Source of the DNA: a candidate division WWE3 bacterium RIFCSPLOWO2_01_FULL_39_13
GTDB taxonomy: Bacteria > Patescibacteriota > WWE3 > 2-01-FULL-39-13
Assembly (NCBI GenBank): GCA_001772665.1
Contig: MEVH01000001.1
Coordinates: 15,198-31,698, forward strand
Direction of reading: 5' to 3'
Length of the DNA: 16,501 nucleotides
A program made the position numbers and the translations under genes. The notes beneath the pieces were generated by a model. That model made no database searches. It saw nothing but the letters and a program-made list of their open reading frames with translations, and was not told the origin of the DNA. Within the stretch, counting starts at the first letter, position 1. The number at the start of each line of letters is the position of its first letter. Below are positions 1 to 6,953 of the stretch, piece after piece.

Positions 1-848
1 GCCGGCTGTTGAATAAGAAAAGTAAACCATGTCTTGAAAAAGGTGTTTACAATGTGGTGAGTGCGTTCAGAAAGAGCAAACGGCAGGACAATGGGAAATA
101 ACACTCCTAAGAATAAAAGCGTTGCAAAACGAATGACAAACTGAAAGCCAATGTAGACAAAACCTCCCAATAAAAAGAGAAATGTGAGGATAAATAAAAA
201 CGTCTGGACAATAAACTTGCCAAACGACCTGAATACTCCCCCGTTCATTGAAATATCGTAGCTTGGGATGCCGTACTGCTCCGGCTGGTTACCCTCTTGT
301 ATCTTATTTTGAGATGAATCAAGATAGTTGTGTAAAAAACCGGTAAACTCTTGTGTTGCCGCTACCTTTTCTACCAGCAGGTTATTAAACTGGATGCTGT
401 ACGACAGAATATGCGGGACGGTAATAAACAAAATGATGGTAATAAGAAACCTTATTCCAAATGATTTCAGCTCCTGCACATTATCAGAGCCGATTCTGGT
501 AAGAGCGATCACCGCAATAGCGATCGCAGTAATAGGAATGGCAATCTGATAAAAGATATCCCGATACTTGGTCATTCCGGGTATTTCCGTGTCATCTTTG
601 AGTTTTATCGTTTTTCCAAACGGATCTGGTGTGTAGAAGATAAATCCGCCCATGAACGAATCAAAGCCGTCTATAAAATTTTGAAGTAATGTAATTATCA
701 CTGACGGTTTATCTTCTACGGTAAAATCGTTTGTCCATTGGATCTGCGGCGGCGGTTCCGGCGTGGGTGGCGGTTCCTGTGCAAAAGCGGGAGAGAAGCT
801 AGAGAATGATAAAATGCAAAGAAGGATAAGGAATATTGTAGCTTTCAT
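1..848 (-). CDS. VirB6/TrbL-like multi-pass membrane protein (C-terminus off left edge)
   Basis: The frame is open from ATG 848-846 to the left edge, giving 282 visible residues without a stop. It starts with a signal peptide (about residues 1-24, ending AFAQ), followed by a proline-rich stretch (residues 26-34, PPPTPEPPP). Hydrophobic segments lie near residues 99-118, 131-152, 213-236 and 240-260. A secreted or lipid-facing N-terminus followed by several long helices resembles VirB6/TrbL-type inner-membrane subunits of type IV secretion/conjugation machines. No diagnostic motif was recognised, so the family call is inference. The start is supported by the signal peptide; no clear Shine-Dalgarno sequence precedes it. 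It could instead be another polytopic membrane protein. Confidence 0.6.
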   Translation of the reverse strand, partial: MKATIFLILLCILSFSSFSPAFAQEPPPTPEPPPQIQWTNDFTVEDKPSVIITLLQNFIDGFDSFMGGFIFYTPDPFGKTIKLKDDTEIPGMTKYRDIFYQIAIPITAIAIAVIALTRIGSDNVQELKSFGIRFLITIILFITVPHILSYSIQFNNLLVEKVAATQEFTGFLHNYLDSSQNKIQEGNQPEQYGIPSYDISMNGGVFRSFGKFIVQTFLFILTFLFLLGGFVYIGFQFVIRFATLLFLGVLFPIVLPFALSERTHHIVNTFFKTWFTFLIQQP

Positions 849-1012
849 GCATATCAAAGTTATACGGTTCCACCAACAAACTGTTTAATAATTTGAGCCA
901 GTGACGAGGCGCCAAATACCCGTTTTTTATATATAAAGAAGGGATTAAAAAGACAAAAGAAAAAATTAGCACGCTCGTACCTAAGAGCATGCCGTCAGAT
1001 CAAGCTAATCTC

Positions 1013-1031
1013 AAAAACTTTCTAAAAAGTT
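1013..1031 (-). terminator. Weak intrinsic terminator after tRNA-Leu
   Basis: On the minus strand, 6-nt arms AACTTT and AAAGTT (1031-1026 and 1021-1016) flank a 4-nt loop and run into a short T tract (1017-1013). The position just after the tRNA 3' end fits a terminator. The stem is AT-rich and weak. Confidence 0.4.
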
Positions 1032-1036
1032 CTCTA

Positions 1037-1121
1037 TGGTGCCGAGGAGAGGACTCGAACCTCCACACCTTTCGGCACAGCCACCTCAAGGCTGCGTGTA
1101 TACCAATTTCACCACCTCGGC
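1037..1121 (-). tRNA. tRNA-Leu(GAG)
   Basis: The 85-nt class II tRNA includes an encoded CCA end. The acceptor arms GCCGAGG and CCTCGGC pair fully. The anticodon stem CAGCC/GGCTG encloses the loop TTGAGGT, giving anticodon GAG (Leu, CUC/CUU). A long variable arm, as in leucine tRNAs, and a T loop beginning TTCGAG are present. tRNA-Val lies 49 nt upstream on the same strand, so the two are probably co-transcribed. Confidence 0.97.
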
Positions 1122-1170
1122 ACAATCCTTAGATTTTAATAGTCTCCTCTGCCAGATTATATCTCATCTA

Positions 1171-1247
1171 TGGTGGTTGAGACTGGGCTCGAACCAGTGA
1201 CCTCTTCGATGTAAGCGAAGTGCTCTGACCAACTGAGCTACTCAACC
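1171..1247 (-). tRNA. tRNA-Val(TAC)
   Basis: The 77-nt tRNA includes an encoded CCA. The acceptor arms are GGTTGAG/CTCAACC and the D stem is GCTC/GAGC. The anticodon stem CTTCG/CGAAG holds the loop CTTACAT (anticodon TAC). The T stem ACTGG/CCAGT has the loop TTCGAGC. All arms pair cleanly. Confidence 0.97.
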
Positions 1248-1296
1248 TTATATTTCAACGATAATTTTAACATACATGCAGGTTTTCTGGCTGCAA

Positions 1297-1323
1297 TTGA
1301 AAACAAACCCCAAGGTTTAAAAT
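1297..1323 (+). promoter_or_regulatory. Candidate promoter of the PPIase gene
   Basis: TTGAAA (1297-1302) and TAAAAT (1318-1323) resemble -35 and -10 boxes, but the 15-bp spacer is short. The predicted transcript start near 1330 precedes both possible GTG starts of the downstream gene. Confidence 0.3.
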
Positions 1324-1362
1324 GCTGTACATCCAATAAATACTGTGTTAATAATAGGTAGC

Positions 1363-2169
1363 GTGAAAAACATTGATGTTTATCTTGTTACAGTTTTTCT
1401 TTTAATTTTTGCAGGGGTTGGGATTTTGCTATTAACTAGGGGGAAATCACAGGGCGACACTCAGGTGGATGCTCTTGGAACTGAAAGTGCAGAGGAGCAG
1501 CAGACAGATCAGCAGGACTCTGTTCTTACTCCTACACAGGAAGTGCCTGAATCAGAAAATGTTGTACCAGCTGAACAAGGTGAAGAAGAAGTGAAAGTAA
1601 TAGAAACTATGAACACTCCAACTTTAAGCCTTCAGGATAAGTTGAATTTTCAAAAACCAGATATGCAGATTGATTCTGAGAAGTCATATTTTGCGATTGT
1701 AAAAACCTCACAGGGAGATATCGAAATAAAGCTTAATGTCGATAAAACTCCTATAACTGTTAATAATTTTGTGGCACTTGCAAGAGCAGGATTTTACAGC
1801 GACGTTATTTTCCACAGAGTAATAGATGGATTTATGATACAGACTGGTGATCCCACAGGAACCGGTGCGGGAAGTCCTGCATATAAGTTTGATGATGAAG
1901 CATTTGAAGGTGAATATACAAGGGGGACTGTAGCAATGGCTAATGCGGGATCGAATACAAATGGCAGCCAGTTTTTTATTATGCAGGCTGATAATAATGA
2001 TCTTCTTAAAAGTTATGTTATATTCGGACAGGTTATAAGCGGGATTGATATTGTAGATAAAATTGCGAAGGCTGAAGTTGTGCCAAGTGATTCAGGAGAA
2101 GTCTCAAAGCCCATTAATCCAGTTGTAATAAATTCTATAGAGATTTCAGAGTCGGATTCTAATAACTAG
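1363..2169 (+). CDS. Membrane-anchored cyclophilin-type peptidyl-prolyl cis-trans isomerase
   Basis: Cyclophilin-type proline isomerase, predicted to face outward and assist folding of exported proteins. One N-terminal helix (about residues 5-24) is followed by an acidic, Gln-rich linker of about 80 residues and a cyclophilin domain (about 107-264). The domain keeps FHRVIDGFMIQTGD, with the catalytic Arg at about residue 152, and GSQFFIM. The active-site Trp region of classical cyclophilins is replaced by KSYVIFG, as in many short bacterial forms. I chose GTG 1363 because it gives a charged residue before the helix and has an AGGT just upstream. GTG 1345 adds six residues and has no Shine-Dalgarno. 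The gene ends 2 nt from the convergent superoxide dismutase gene. Confidence 0.93.
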   Translation: MKNIDVYLVTVFLLIFAGVGILLLTRGKSQGDTQVDALGTESAEEQQTDQQDSVLTPTQEVPESENVVPAEQGEEEVKVIETMNTPTLSLQDKLNFQKPDMQIDSEKSYFAIVKTSQGDIEIKLNVDKTPITVNNFVALARAGFYSDVIFHRVIDGFMIQTGDPTGTGAGSPAYKFDDEAFEGEYTRGTVAMANAGSNTNGSQFFIMQADNNDLLKSYVIFGQVISGIDIVDKIAKAEVVPSDSGEVSKPINPVVINSIEISESDSNN

Positions 2170-2171
2170 AT

Positions 2172-2801
2172 TTACCCTTTTACATTGCTGTAATTTTCTG
2201 ATACCTGTTTCCAGTTGACTACATTCCACCAATTTTCTATGTATTCTGCCCTTCTGTTCTGGTATTTCAGATAATAAGCATGCTCCCAGACATCAATTCC
2301 AAGTATAGGTGAAAGATTTTGGACTGCTGGTGCTTCCTGGTTGGCAGTAGATACAACTACCAGACTTCCATTGACATCTACGGCAAGCCACGCCCATCCG
2401 CTTCCAAATCTTGTTAAAGCCGATTTAGAAAATTGTTCTTTCATTGATTCGAAGCTTCCAAATGCACTGGTTATTGCTGATTTAAGTTCTTCTGAGGCTT
2501 TTGACATATCTAAGTTTGGAGTCATTATTTTCCAGAAGAATGAGTGGTTTAGAAATCCGCCACCGCTGTTTACTATTGCTGACCTTATTTCTTCAGGTAA
2601 AGATGATTCGTTTCTAACGAGATTTTCTATTGTCTGATCTGAAGTATCAAGCTCGGAAGGAAGCTTCATCAGGGTTTCGTTGAGCTTGTCTAGATAGCCC
2701 TGATGATGCTTTGAGTAATGTACTTCCATAGTCATAGCGTCGATATATGGCTCGAGCGCATTGTATGGATATTTCAGTTGTGGTAGCGCATATTTTTTCA
2801 T
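2172..2801 (-). CDS. Fe/Mn superoxide dismutase
   Basis: Cytoplasmic superoxide dismutase (209 residues, normal family length; no signal peptide), converting superoxide to oxygen and hydrogen peroxide. All four metal ligands are visible: H28 (in VHYSKHHQGY), H86 (in GGGFLNHSFFW), D170 and H174 (in DVWEHAYY). GGGFLNH, with no Gln in the N-terminal domain, and Gln155 in ANQEAP are the pattern of manganese-type rather than iron-type enzymes. That suggests manganese or cambialistic use, but sequence alone does not settle it. The C-terminal NWWNVVNW segment is typical. The gene has its own promoter with an overlapping palindrome and converges with the cyclophilin gene. Confidence 0.97.
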   Translation of the reverse strand: MKKYALPQLKYPYNALEPYIDAMTMEVHYSKHHQGYLDKLNETLMKLPSELDTSDQTIENLVRNESSLPEEIRSAIVNSGGGFLNHSFFWKIMTPNLDMSKASEELKSAITSAFGSFESMKEQFSKSALTRFGSGWAWLAVDVNGSLVVVSTANQEAPAVQNLSPILGIDVWEHAYYLKYQNRRAEYIENWWNVVNWKQVSENYSNVKG

Positions 2802-2815
2802 AATCCATATTTAAC

Positions 2816-2837
2816 TATATAGACGCACATCTATATA
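2816..2837. promoter_or_regulatory. Operator-like palindrome over the sod promoter
   Basis: Perfect 8-bp inverted repeat TATATAGA (2816-2823) / TCTATATA (2830-2837) with a 6-bp centre. It overlaps the predicted -10 box and covers the predicted transcript start. This suits a dimeric repressor site, or alternatively a weak hairpin at the mRNA 5' end. Confidence 0.45.
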
Positions 2838-2861
2838 ACCACCTTTCAGAACACTTAGCAA
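2833..2861 (-). promoter_or_regulatory. sigma70-type promoter of the superoxide dismutase gene
   Basis: Read on the minus strand: TTGCTA (2861-2856), a 17-bp spacer, then TTATAT (2838-2833). The predicted start near 2826 gives a leader of about 25 nt before the ATG at 2801. Confidence 0.55.
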
Positions 2862-2895
2862 GTACAAAATTCTATTATAGGATGCGAAATGAACT

Positions 2896-2969
2896 TGGAG
2901 CGGGATACCAGAGTCGAACTGGCGCTTTCACCTTGGAAGGGTAATGTACTACCACTATACTAATCCCGC
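2896..2969 (-). tRNA. tRNA-Gly(TCC)
   Basis: The 74-nt tRNA has an encoded CCA. The acceptor arms GCGGGAT/ATCCCGC pair fully, the discriminator is T, and the anticodon loop CTTCCAA gives TCC. The T loop TTCGACT is normal. Confidence 0.96.
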
Positions 2970-2976
2970 AAAAGTT

Positions 2977-3019
2977 TGGAGCCGGATACCGCAATTAACT
3001 CGAACCTGTTTAGCCAGGA
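2977..3019 (-). pseudogene. tRNA-like remnant next to tRNA-Gly
   Basis: The first 14 bases (TGGAGCCGGATACC on the + strand) match the 3' end of the neighbouring tRNA-Gly (TGGAGCGGGATACC) at all but one position, in the same orientation. A displaced TCGAA follows where a T loop would be expected about 5 nt earlier. No matching 5' acceptor arm exists 60-90 nt further on. It may be a decayed tRNA copy or a partial duplication of a tRNA 3' end. Confidence 0.3.
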
Positions 3020-3257
3020 CGACTATATCAAATCATATCTATTTAAACAACCTGATATGTCATTTGCAACAGCAGTGAAAATTATTCTCCGCTATTACAT
3101 TACTCCTGAACTTATTGTACAACTCTCCGAATTTGAAAACTAGCTCAAGACTGTTAATTTCTAAAGGAACATGGGGTTTCTCTGTCCGTTCCGAAAATCT
3201 ATTGGATACGCTTGATTTAGGAGATGTTTACGGAAACATTGCGGGTTTTTATTTTAG
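3020..3257. other. Intergenic stretch without recognisable gene
   Basis: I find no RNA gene, terminator or convincing coding frame here. One plus-strand frame is open for about 60 codons up to a TGA at 3259-3261, but it lacks a convincing start and resembles no family I know. With the flanking tRNA remnant and truncated ORF, it may be decayed sequence at the edge of the metal-response region. Confidence 0.4.
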
Positions 3258-3413
3258 ATGAGTCCTGGTAAAAAAATAACTATGGATTATCCAGAAGAAT
3301 GGAACCAGTTACCAAAACGCGAACGCAAGAAGAAGCTCAAAGAGTTAAGGCGCGAGCAAGAGCGCAAAACTGGCTCGGTGAGATTTTGTTATTTCATCTT
3401 GACTTCATCTTAG
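3258..3413 (+). CDS. Small basic ORF, probably a truncated gene start
   Basis: A 51-codon frame from ATG 3258. Its first ~40 residues look genuinely coding: a very charged helix (LPKRERKKKLKELRREQERK) after an acidic/aromatic start. Such Lys/Arg-rich leaders often precede a membrane helix in small membrane proteins, but here the frame runs straight into promoter element A and stops within it (TAG 3411-3413). It therefore looks like the 5' end of a gene whose remainder was lost when the regulon segment arrived. An internal ATG at 3282 is an alternative start. Function unknown. Confidence 0.4.
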   Translation: MSPGKKITMDYPEEWNQLPKRERKKKLKELRREQERKTGSVRFCYFILTSS

Positions 3414-3425
3414 TTATGATTAACT
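3392..3425 (+). promoter_or_regulatory. Regulon promoter A (11-bp direct repeat, activator type)
   Basis: TTCAT half-sites at 3393-3397 and 3404-3408 (11-bp period), then 11 bp, then TTAACT (3420-3425) in the -10 position shared by all five sites. A better-looking -10, TATGAT, lies at 3415-3420. Drives the DUF302-SHOCT-ATPase unit. The predicted transcript start near 3432 lies after ATG 3430, which favours the ATG at 3463 as the first start. Confidence 0.75.
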
Positions 3426-3449
3426 AAAGATGAAAAAAATTATTGTTTC

Positions 3450-3454
3450 AAGGA
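3450..3454 (+). promoter_or_regulatory. Ribosome binding site deciding the DUF302 start
   Basis: AAGGA lies 8 nt before ATG 3463. The upstream in-frame ATG 3430 has no such site and sits at or before the predicted transcript start. Confidence 0.6.
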
Positions 3455-3462
3455 TGCAAATT

Positions 3463-3846
3463 ATGAAATTTGACTATACTGTAGAAACCAATAAAACTTT
3501 TGACAAAGCAGTCGAGGCGGTTGAGTTAGAAACAGCCAAGGCTGGGTTTAAGGTGCTGCATATTCATGACGTCAAAGAAACTATTGGCGCCAAAGGTTTT
3601 GAAATTAAACCATTTAAGATTATTGAGGTCTGCAATGCTAAATCTGCCTACACTGTTTTGCAGGCTGAGATAAATATTGGCTTGTGTTTACCATGTAAAA
3701 TCAACGTCTATATCAAAGATGGCAAAACTTTTATTTCCGGCATGCGTCCAATTATCCTATCGCAGTTTTTCCCCAAAGCTAATTTGGGGAATTTGCCTGA
3801 AGAAGTTGACCAAGTAATCCAGAACATTATAGACAGTTCAAAGTAG
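3463..3846 (+). CDS. DUF302 family protein
   Basis: Small soluble protein of 127 residues with the DUF302 pattern: an opening MKFDYTVETNKTFDKAVEAV, a central HIHDVKETIGAKGF, and a segment ending in ICLPCKI-like residues (GLCLPCKINVYI). The family has no firmly assigned reaction. Members often occur beside metal and oxidative-stress genes, and the CxxC-like CLPC plus a nearby Cys could bind metal or heme. First gene of unit 1 behind promoter A; the SHOCT gene follows after 27 nt. The start at 3463 is chosen on its Shine-Dalgarno, family N-terminus and promoter position; ATG 3430 would add 11 residues. Confidence 0.88.
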   Translation: MKFDYTVETNKTFDKAVEAVELETAKAGFKVLHIHDVKETIGAKGFEIKPFKIIEVCNAKSAYTVLQAEINIGLCLPCKINVYIKDGKTFISGMRPIILSQFFPKANLGNLPEEVDQVIQNIIDSSK

Positions 3847-3873
3847 TCTACTTGTATTGAGTGAAGCCGAAAT

Positions 3874-4545
3874 ATGAAGAAACACCTTTTACTGATAATT
3901 ACACTTTTCATTTTAAGCCTTGTAATTCCTTCAATGTCTTTTGCTCAGGGTATGATGGATGGGGACGAAACGGTTGTTCCAAAAAATAATGGTCATACTG
4001 CCGAAGGAGAGGCTGAAGGAAAAGTGCTTTGGGAAAGACTGCAAGCTAAGGAATTTGGTTGTGAGAACTTATCAGACGAAGACTTTCATGCACTTGGTAT
4101 GTATTTTATGGGTTTGATGGCAAGTGACTCTCACGAGGCGATGGATACGATGATGACTCAAATGATGGGTGAGGAAGGTGAAGACCAGATGCACATTGCC
4201 ATGGGTAAGCGCATGAGTAATTGTGAATCAGACGCGCCACTACCGCAAAATATGATGGGTGGTGGTATCATGGGGATGAATATGATGGGAGAAGGTGGGA
4301 ATCCTATGATGGGAAGTTTTAGTACAAACCCAATGGGTATCTTTGGTTGGAGTTTTGGCTGGGTGTTTATGATCTTGTTTTGGGGTTTGATTATTCTAGG
4401 TATTATTGTCTTGATAAGGTGGATTGCAAACCAAGGCAAAAATCAAGATCAAGGTAAGTCAGCGTTGGATATTCTTAAAGAACGTTACGCTAAAGGCGAG
4501 ATTGATAAAAAAGAGTTCGAGGAGAAAAAGAAAGATTTGAGTTAA
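3874..4545 (+). CDS. Exported Met-rich membrane protein with C-terminal SHOCT domain
   Basis: 223 residues: signal peptide (1-25, ending SFAQ), an extracytoplasmic helical part with two Cys (C63, C117) and many Met and His (such as MMTQMMGEE), a Met/Gly-rich stretch (127-147, with MMGGGIMGMNMMG), one membrane helix (about 158-183) and a cytoplasmic SHOCT motif (about 196-222, ALDILKERYAKGEIDKKEFE). SHOCT is a short helical end piece thought to mediate oligomerisation. Met-rich runs outside the membrane suit Cu(I)/Ag(I) binding, which fits the ATPase gene 14 nt downstream. Metal binding is inferred. No strong Shine-Dalgarno is visible, so translation may depend on the upstream gene. Confidence 0.88.
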   Translation: MKKHLLLIITLFILSLVIPSMSFAQGMMDGDETVVPKNNGHTAEGEAEGKVLWERLQAKEFGCENLSDEDFHALGMYFMGLMASDSHEAMDTMMTQMMGEEGEDQMHIAMGKRMSNCESDAPLPQNMMGGGIMGMNMMGEGGNPMMGSFSTNPMGIFGWSFGWVFMILFWGLIILGIIVLIRWIANQGKNQDQGKSALDILKERYAKGEIDKKEFEEKKKDLS

Positions 4546-4559
4546 AGTAGATTTATCGT

Positions 4560-6695
4560 ATGAACCACGACCATCATAACGAAAATAGTAGCACGAACGA
4601 CTACTACACATGCCCCATGCACCCTGAAATTAAACAGGATAAGTCGGGCAAGTGTCCTAAATGCGGTGGTATGGACTTGGTCAAAAAAAGTGACATGGAT
4701 AGTGGTCAAGCAATGCATGATCATGCCAGCATGATGGCCAGTCCTGAGGCAGCGGCTGATTTTTTGCGTCGCTTTTTCATCGTTACCGCACTGCTGGTGC
4801 CTCTGGCAATTTTTTCTGAACCGGCTGTCAAATTTTTGGGGATGCCGGATTTTGCATTTAGATCGCTTCTTGAATTTGGTATCGGCACAATCATCTTTTA
4901 TTTTGGTTTAATTTTCTTCCAACACGCACGGCATGAAATAATGGCCAAACAATACGGCATGATGACCCTGGTTTCACTAGGAGTGGGTGCAGGCTACTTA
5001 TTTTCAGCCGCTTCAACCTTTATTCCGGCCATCAGTACTGAATTCTACTTAGAAATCTCTACCCTGATTTGGGTGCTTTTATTTGGTCACTTCCTGGAGG
5101 CCAAGTCCTCAACTGCTGCCGGGGATGCGCTGGCTGAGGTAGCCAAACTTTTACCAAAGGAAGCCCACCTCAAAACAGATAACGGCATAAAAGAAGTTGA
5201 AATAACTTCCCTGAAAGAGGGGGATATTGTGGTAGTTAAAGCGGGCGAGAAAGTTCCGGCTGATGGAGAAATTATTAAAGGCGGGGGTAACTTTAACGAA
5301 TCCCATATTACCGGCGAATCCAAGCCCGTTGAGAAAACTGTCGGATCGCAAGTTGTAGCAGGGGCAATTAATATTGACGGATCGGTTGAAGTTAGGCTGA
5401 TGCGCGTGGGTGAATCTTCGACCATCGGCCAAATTCAAAGCCTGATCGCGCAAGCCAAGCAAACCAAGCCGTCCGTCCAAAAATTGGCTGACAGGGCTTC
5501 TAAATGGCTGACATTCACTGCTCTGTTTGTTTCTATTACCGCGCTTTTTGTTTGGTCTGTCATAATCGGGCAGCCATTTGTCTTTGCGGCTACGTTAGCT
5601 ATTACTGTCCTCGTCATCGCCTGCCCTCATGCTCTTGGACTGGCTATTCCCACCGTTTCTACCATTGCTACCAGAATGGCGGTTAAAAACGGCGTATTCA
5701 TCAAAGATATGGCCAAGATTGAAATTGTTAAAAGTGCTGATTATGTGGTGTTTGATAAAACCGGCACTCTGACTCGCGGGGAGTTCGGTGTTACAGATAT
5801 AAAAGTGCTGGATGGAAGCAAAGAAGCTCTATTATCAGTAACAGGCAGTATTGAAAGCCAGTCATCTCACGTTATCGGCATGGCAATTGTCTCTTACTTA
5901 AAAGATAAAAAGCTAAAGTTTGGTGAGGCCAGCAAGATAAAAAATATCGCCGGAATGGGTATGGAAGGTGTGGTTGCCGGTAAAATGTATTTTGTAGGAA
6001 ACAAACGGCTGATGGAGAAGAAAAACCTCATCACTTCGGAAGCTGAGGAAGTTATTAATTGCTTTGCCAAGGGTAGTAAAACTCCAGTCTTTGTGGCGAC
6101 AAGCACAAAAATTATTGGCATTCTAGGATTGAGCGATCAGGTAAAAGAGGAGTCAAAGCAGGCAGTAGATGAACTTCATAAGCTGGGAGTGAAGGTGGCC
6201 ATGCTCACCGGAGACACGAAAGATGCCGCCGCTCCAATTGCCAAACAACTTGGTATTGACACTGTTTTTGCCGAGGTCTTACCAGAGGACAAGTACAAGC
6301 ACATTAAAGAATTGCAAAACAAAGGTAATATTGTCATCATGGCAGGAGATGGAGTCAACGATGCACCGGCTCTGACTCAAGCCAATGCTGGAGTGGCAAT
6401 TGGCGCAGGTACTGATGTGGCTGTAGAAGCAGGAGATATTATTCTGACCCAAAGCAATCCGCAACATATAGTCAGACTGATCATTCTTTCCCGAAAGGTA
6501 TATCGAAAAATGGTTGAGAACTTGTTCTGGGCTGTTGGCTACAACGTCCTAGCAATTCCAGCTGCAGCGGGACTCTTTATTCCTTTTGGTTTCAGGCTCA
6601 CTCCTGCCGTTGGGGCGCTTTTCATGAGTATGTCTAGTGTGATTGTGGTTATAAACGCCATGACACTACGTAAAGCTAAACTGTCAGTCGAATAA
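4560..6695 (+). CDS. copB: P1B-type (CopB-like, CPH) copper/silver-exporting ATPase
   Basis: 711-residue heavy-metal P-type ATPase that uses ATP to move metal across the cytoplasmic membrane. The N-terminus is His-rich (HDHH), followed by a heavy-metal-binding motif (residues 17-41: TCPMHPEI ... CPKCGGMDLV). Actuator TGES is at 251-254. The transmembrane metal site is CPH at 355-357, not CPC, which places it in the P1B-3/CopB group handling Cu and Ag. The phosphorylated Asp is D399 in DKTGTLT; MLTGD and GDGVNDAP (596-603) follow. The usual SEHP motif of the nucleotide domain reads SSHVIG here, keeping His but not Pro. Last gene of unit 1. Metal identity is inferred from CPH and the Met/His-rich neighbours. 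Confidence 0.96.
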   Translation: MNHDHHNENSSTNDYYTCPMHPEIKQDKSGKCPKCGGMDLVKKSDMDSGQAMHDHASMMASPEAAADFLRRFFIVTALLVPLAIFSEPAVKFLGMPDFAFRSLLEFGIGTIIFYFGLIFFQHARHEIMAKQYGMMTLVSLGVGAGYLFSAASTFIPAISTEFYLEISTLIWVLLFGHFLEAKSSTAAGDALAEVAKLLPKEAHLKTDNGIKEVEITSLKEGDIVVVKAGEKVPADGEIIKGGGNFNESHITGESKPVEKTVGSQVVAGAINIDGSVEVRLMRVGESSTIGQIQSLIAQAKQTKPSVQKLADRASKWLTFTALFVSITALFVWSVIIGQPFVFAATLAITVLVIACPHALGLAIPTVSTIATRMAVKNGVFIKDMAKIEIVKSADYVVFDKTGTLTRGEFGVTDIKVLDGSKEALLSVTGSIESQSSHVIGMAIVSYLKDKKLKFGEASKIKNIAGMGMEGVVAGKMYFVGNKRLMEKKNLITSEAEEVINCFAKGSKTPVFVATSTKIIGILGLSDQVKEESKQAVDELHKLGVKVAMLTGDTKDAAAPIAKQLGIDTVFAEVLPEDKYKHIKELQNKGNIVIMAGDGVNDAPALTQANAGVAIGAGTDVAVEAGDIILTQSNPQHIVRLIILSRKVYRKMVENLFWAVGYNVLAIPAAAGLFIPFGFRLTPAVGALFMSMSSVIVVINAMTLRKAKLSVE

Positions 6696-6720
6696 AAACT
6701 TTAATTTCTTCAAGAACTCG

Positions 6721-6754
6721 TTTCATCTTGGCTTCATGTAAGTTTTTGTATGGT
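6721..6754 (+). promoter_or_regulatory. Regulon promoter B
   Basis: TTCAT at 6722-6726 and 6733-6737, then 11 bp and TATGGT (6749-6754). The predicted start near 6761 is just before the AGGAGG (6762-6767) that precedes ATG 6774. Drives unit 2. Confidence 0.8.
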
Positions 6755-6773
6755 AGAAAGCAGGAGGAAATCT

Positions 6774-6941
6774 ATGAAGCATACTAATCACCTTGTTATA
6801 TGTTTGGTTTTGATCGGTGTGGCAGGCCTTGCCTATCTCTTTATTCCACAAGTACAAGGTTTAGGCTGGTTTGGGCTTATTATTTTAGCCTGTCCTCTGA
6901 TGCATATCTGGATGATGAAAAATGGCAATCACAAACATTAA
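6774..6941 (+). CDS. DUF2933-like small membrane protein
   Basis: 55 residues from ATG 6774, preceded by AGGAGG with a 6-nt spacer. The in-frame ATG at 6750 lies inside the promoter -10 box and is rejected. Two hydrophobic segments (about 6-24 and 30-45) are followed by CPLMHIWMMKNGNHKH. The CPLMH(x)nH tail is the mark of DUF2933-type proteins, which commonly sit beside copper/silver efflux genes. Cys, two Met and three His at the end could form a metal site at the membrane surface (inference). The ICMT-like gene follows 12 nt later. Confidence 0.85.
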   Translation: MKHTNHLVICLVLIGVAGLAYLFIPQVQGLGWFGLIILACPLMHIWMMKNGNHKH

Positions 6942-6953
6942 GGTAACCACACT

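Noticed and set aside
799..990. 63-codon minus-strand frame with hydrophobic N-terminus
   Set aside because: It overlaps the start of the better supported signal-peptide protein (848-1) in another frame and covers intergenic sequence; no ribosome site or family resemblance.
3216..3245. Possible small hairpin GTTT-ACGG-AAAC near 3230 as a terminator
   Set aside because: The 4-bp stem is too short and no T tract follows directly.
4158..4439. Pro/Ile-rich minus-strand frame opposite the SHOCT gene
   Set aside because: Its composition is the antisense of the Met/Gly-rich stretch; it has no domain, start signal or promoter.
6750..6773. Earlier ATG for the DUF2933-like gene
   Set aside because: It lies within the promoter -10 hexamer and before the predicted transcript start; ATG 6774 has an AGGAGG at ideal spacing.
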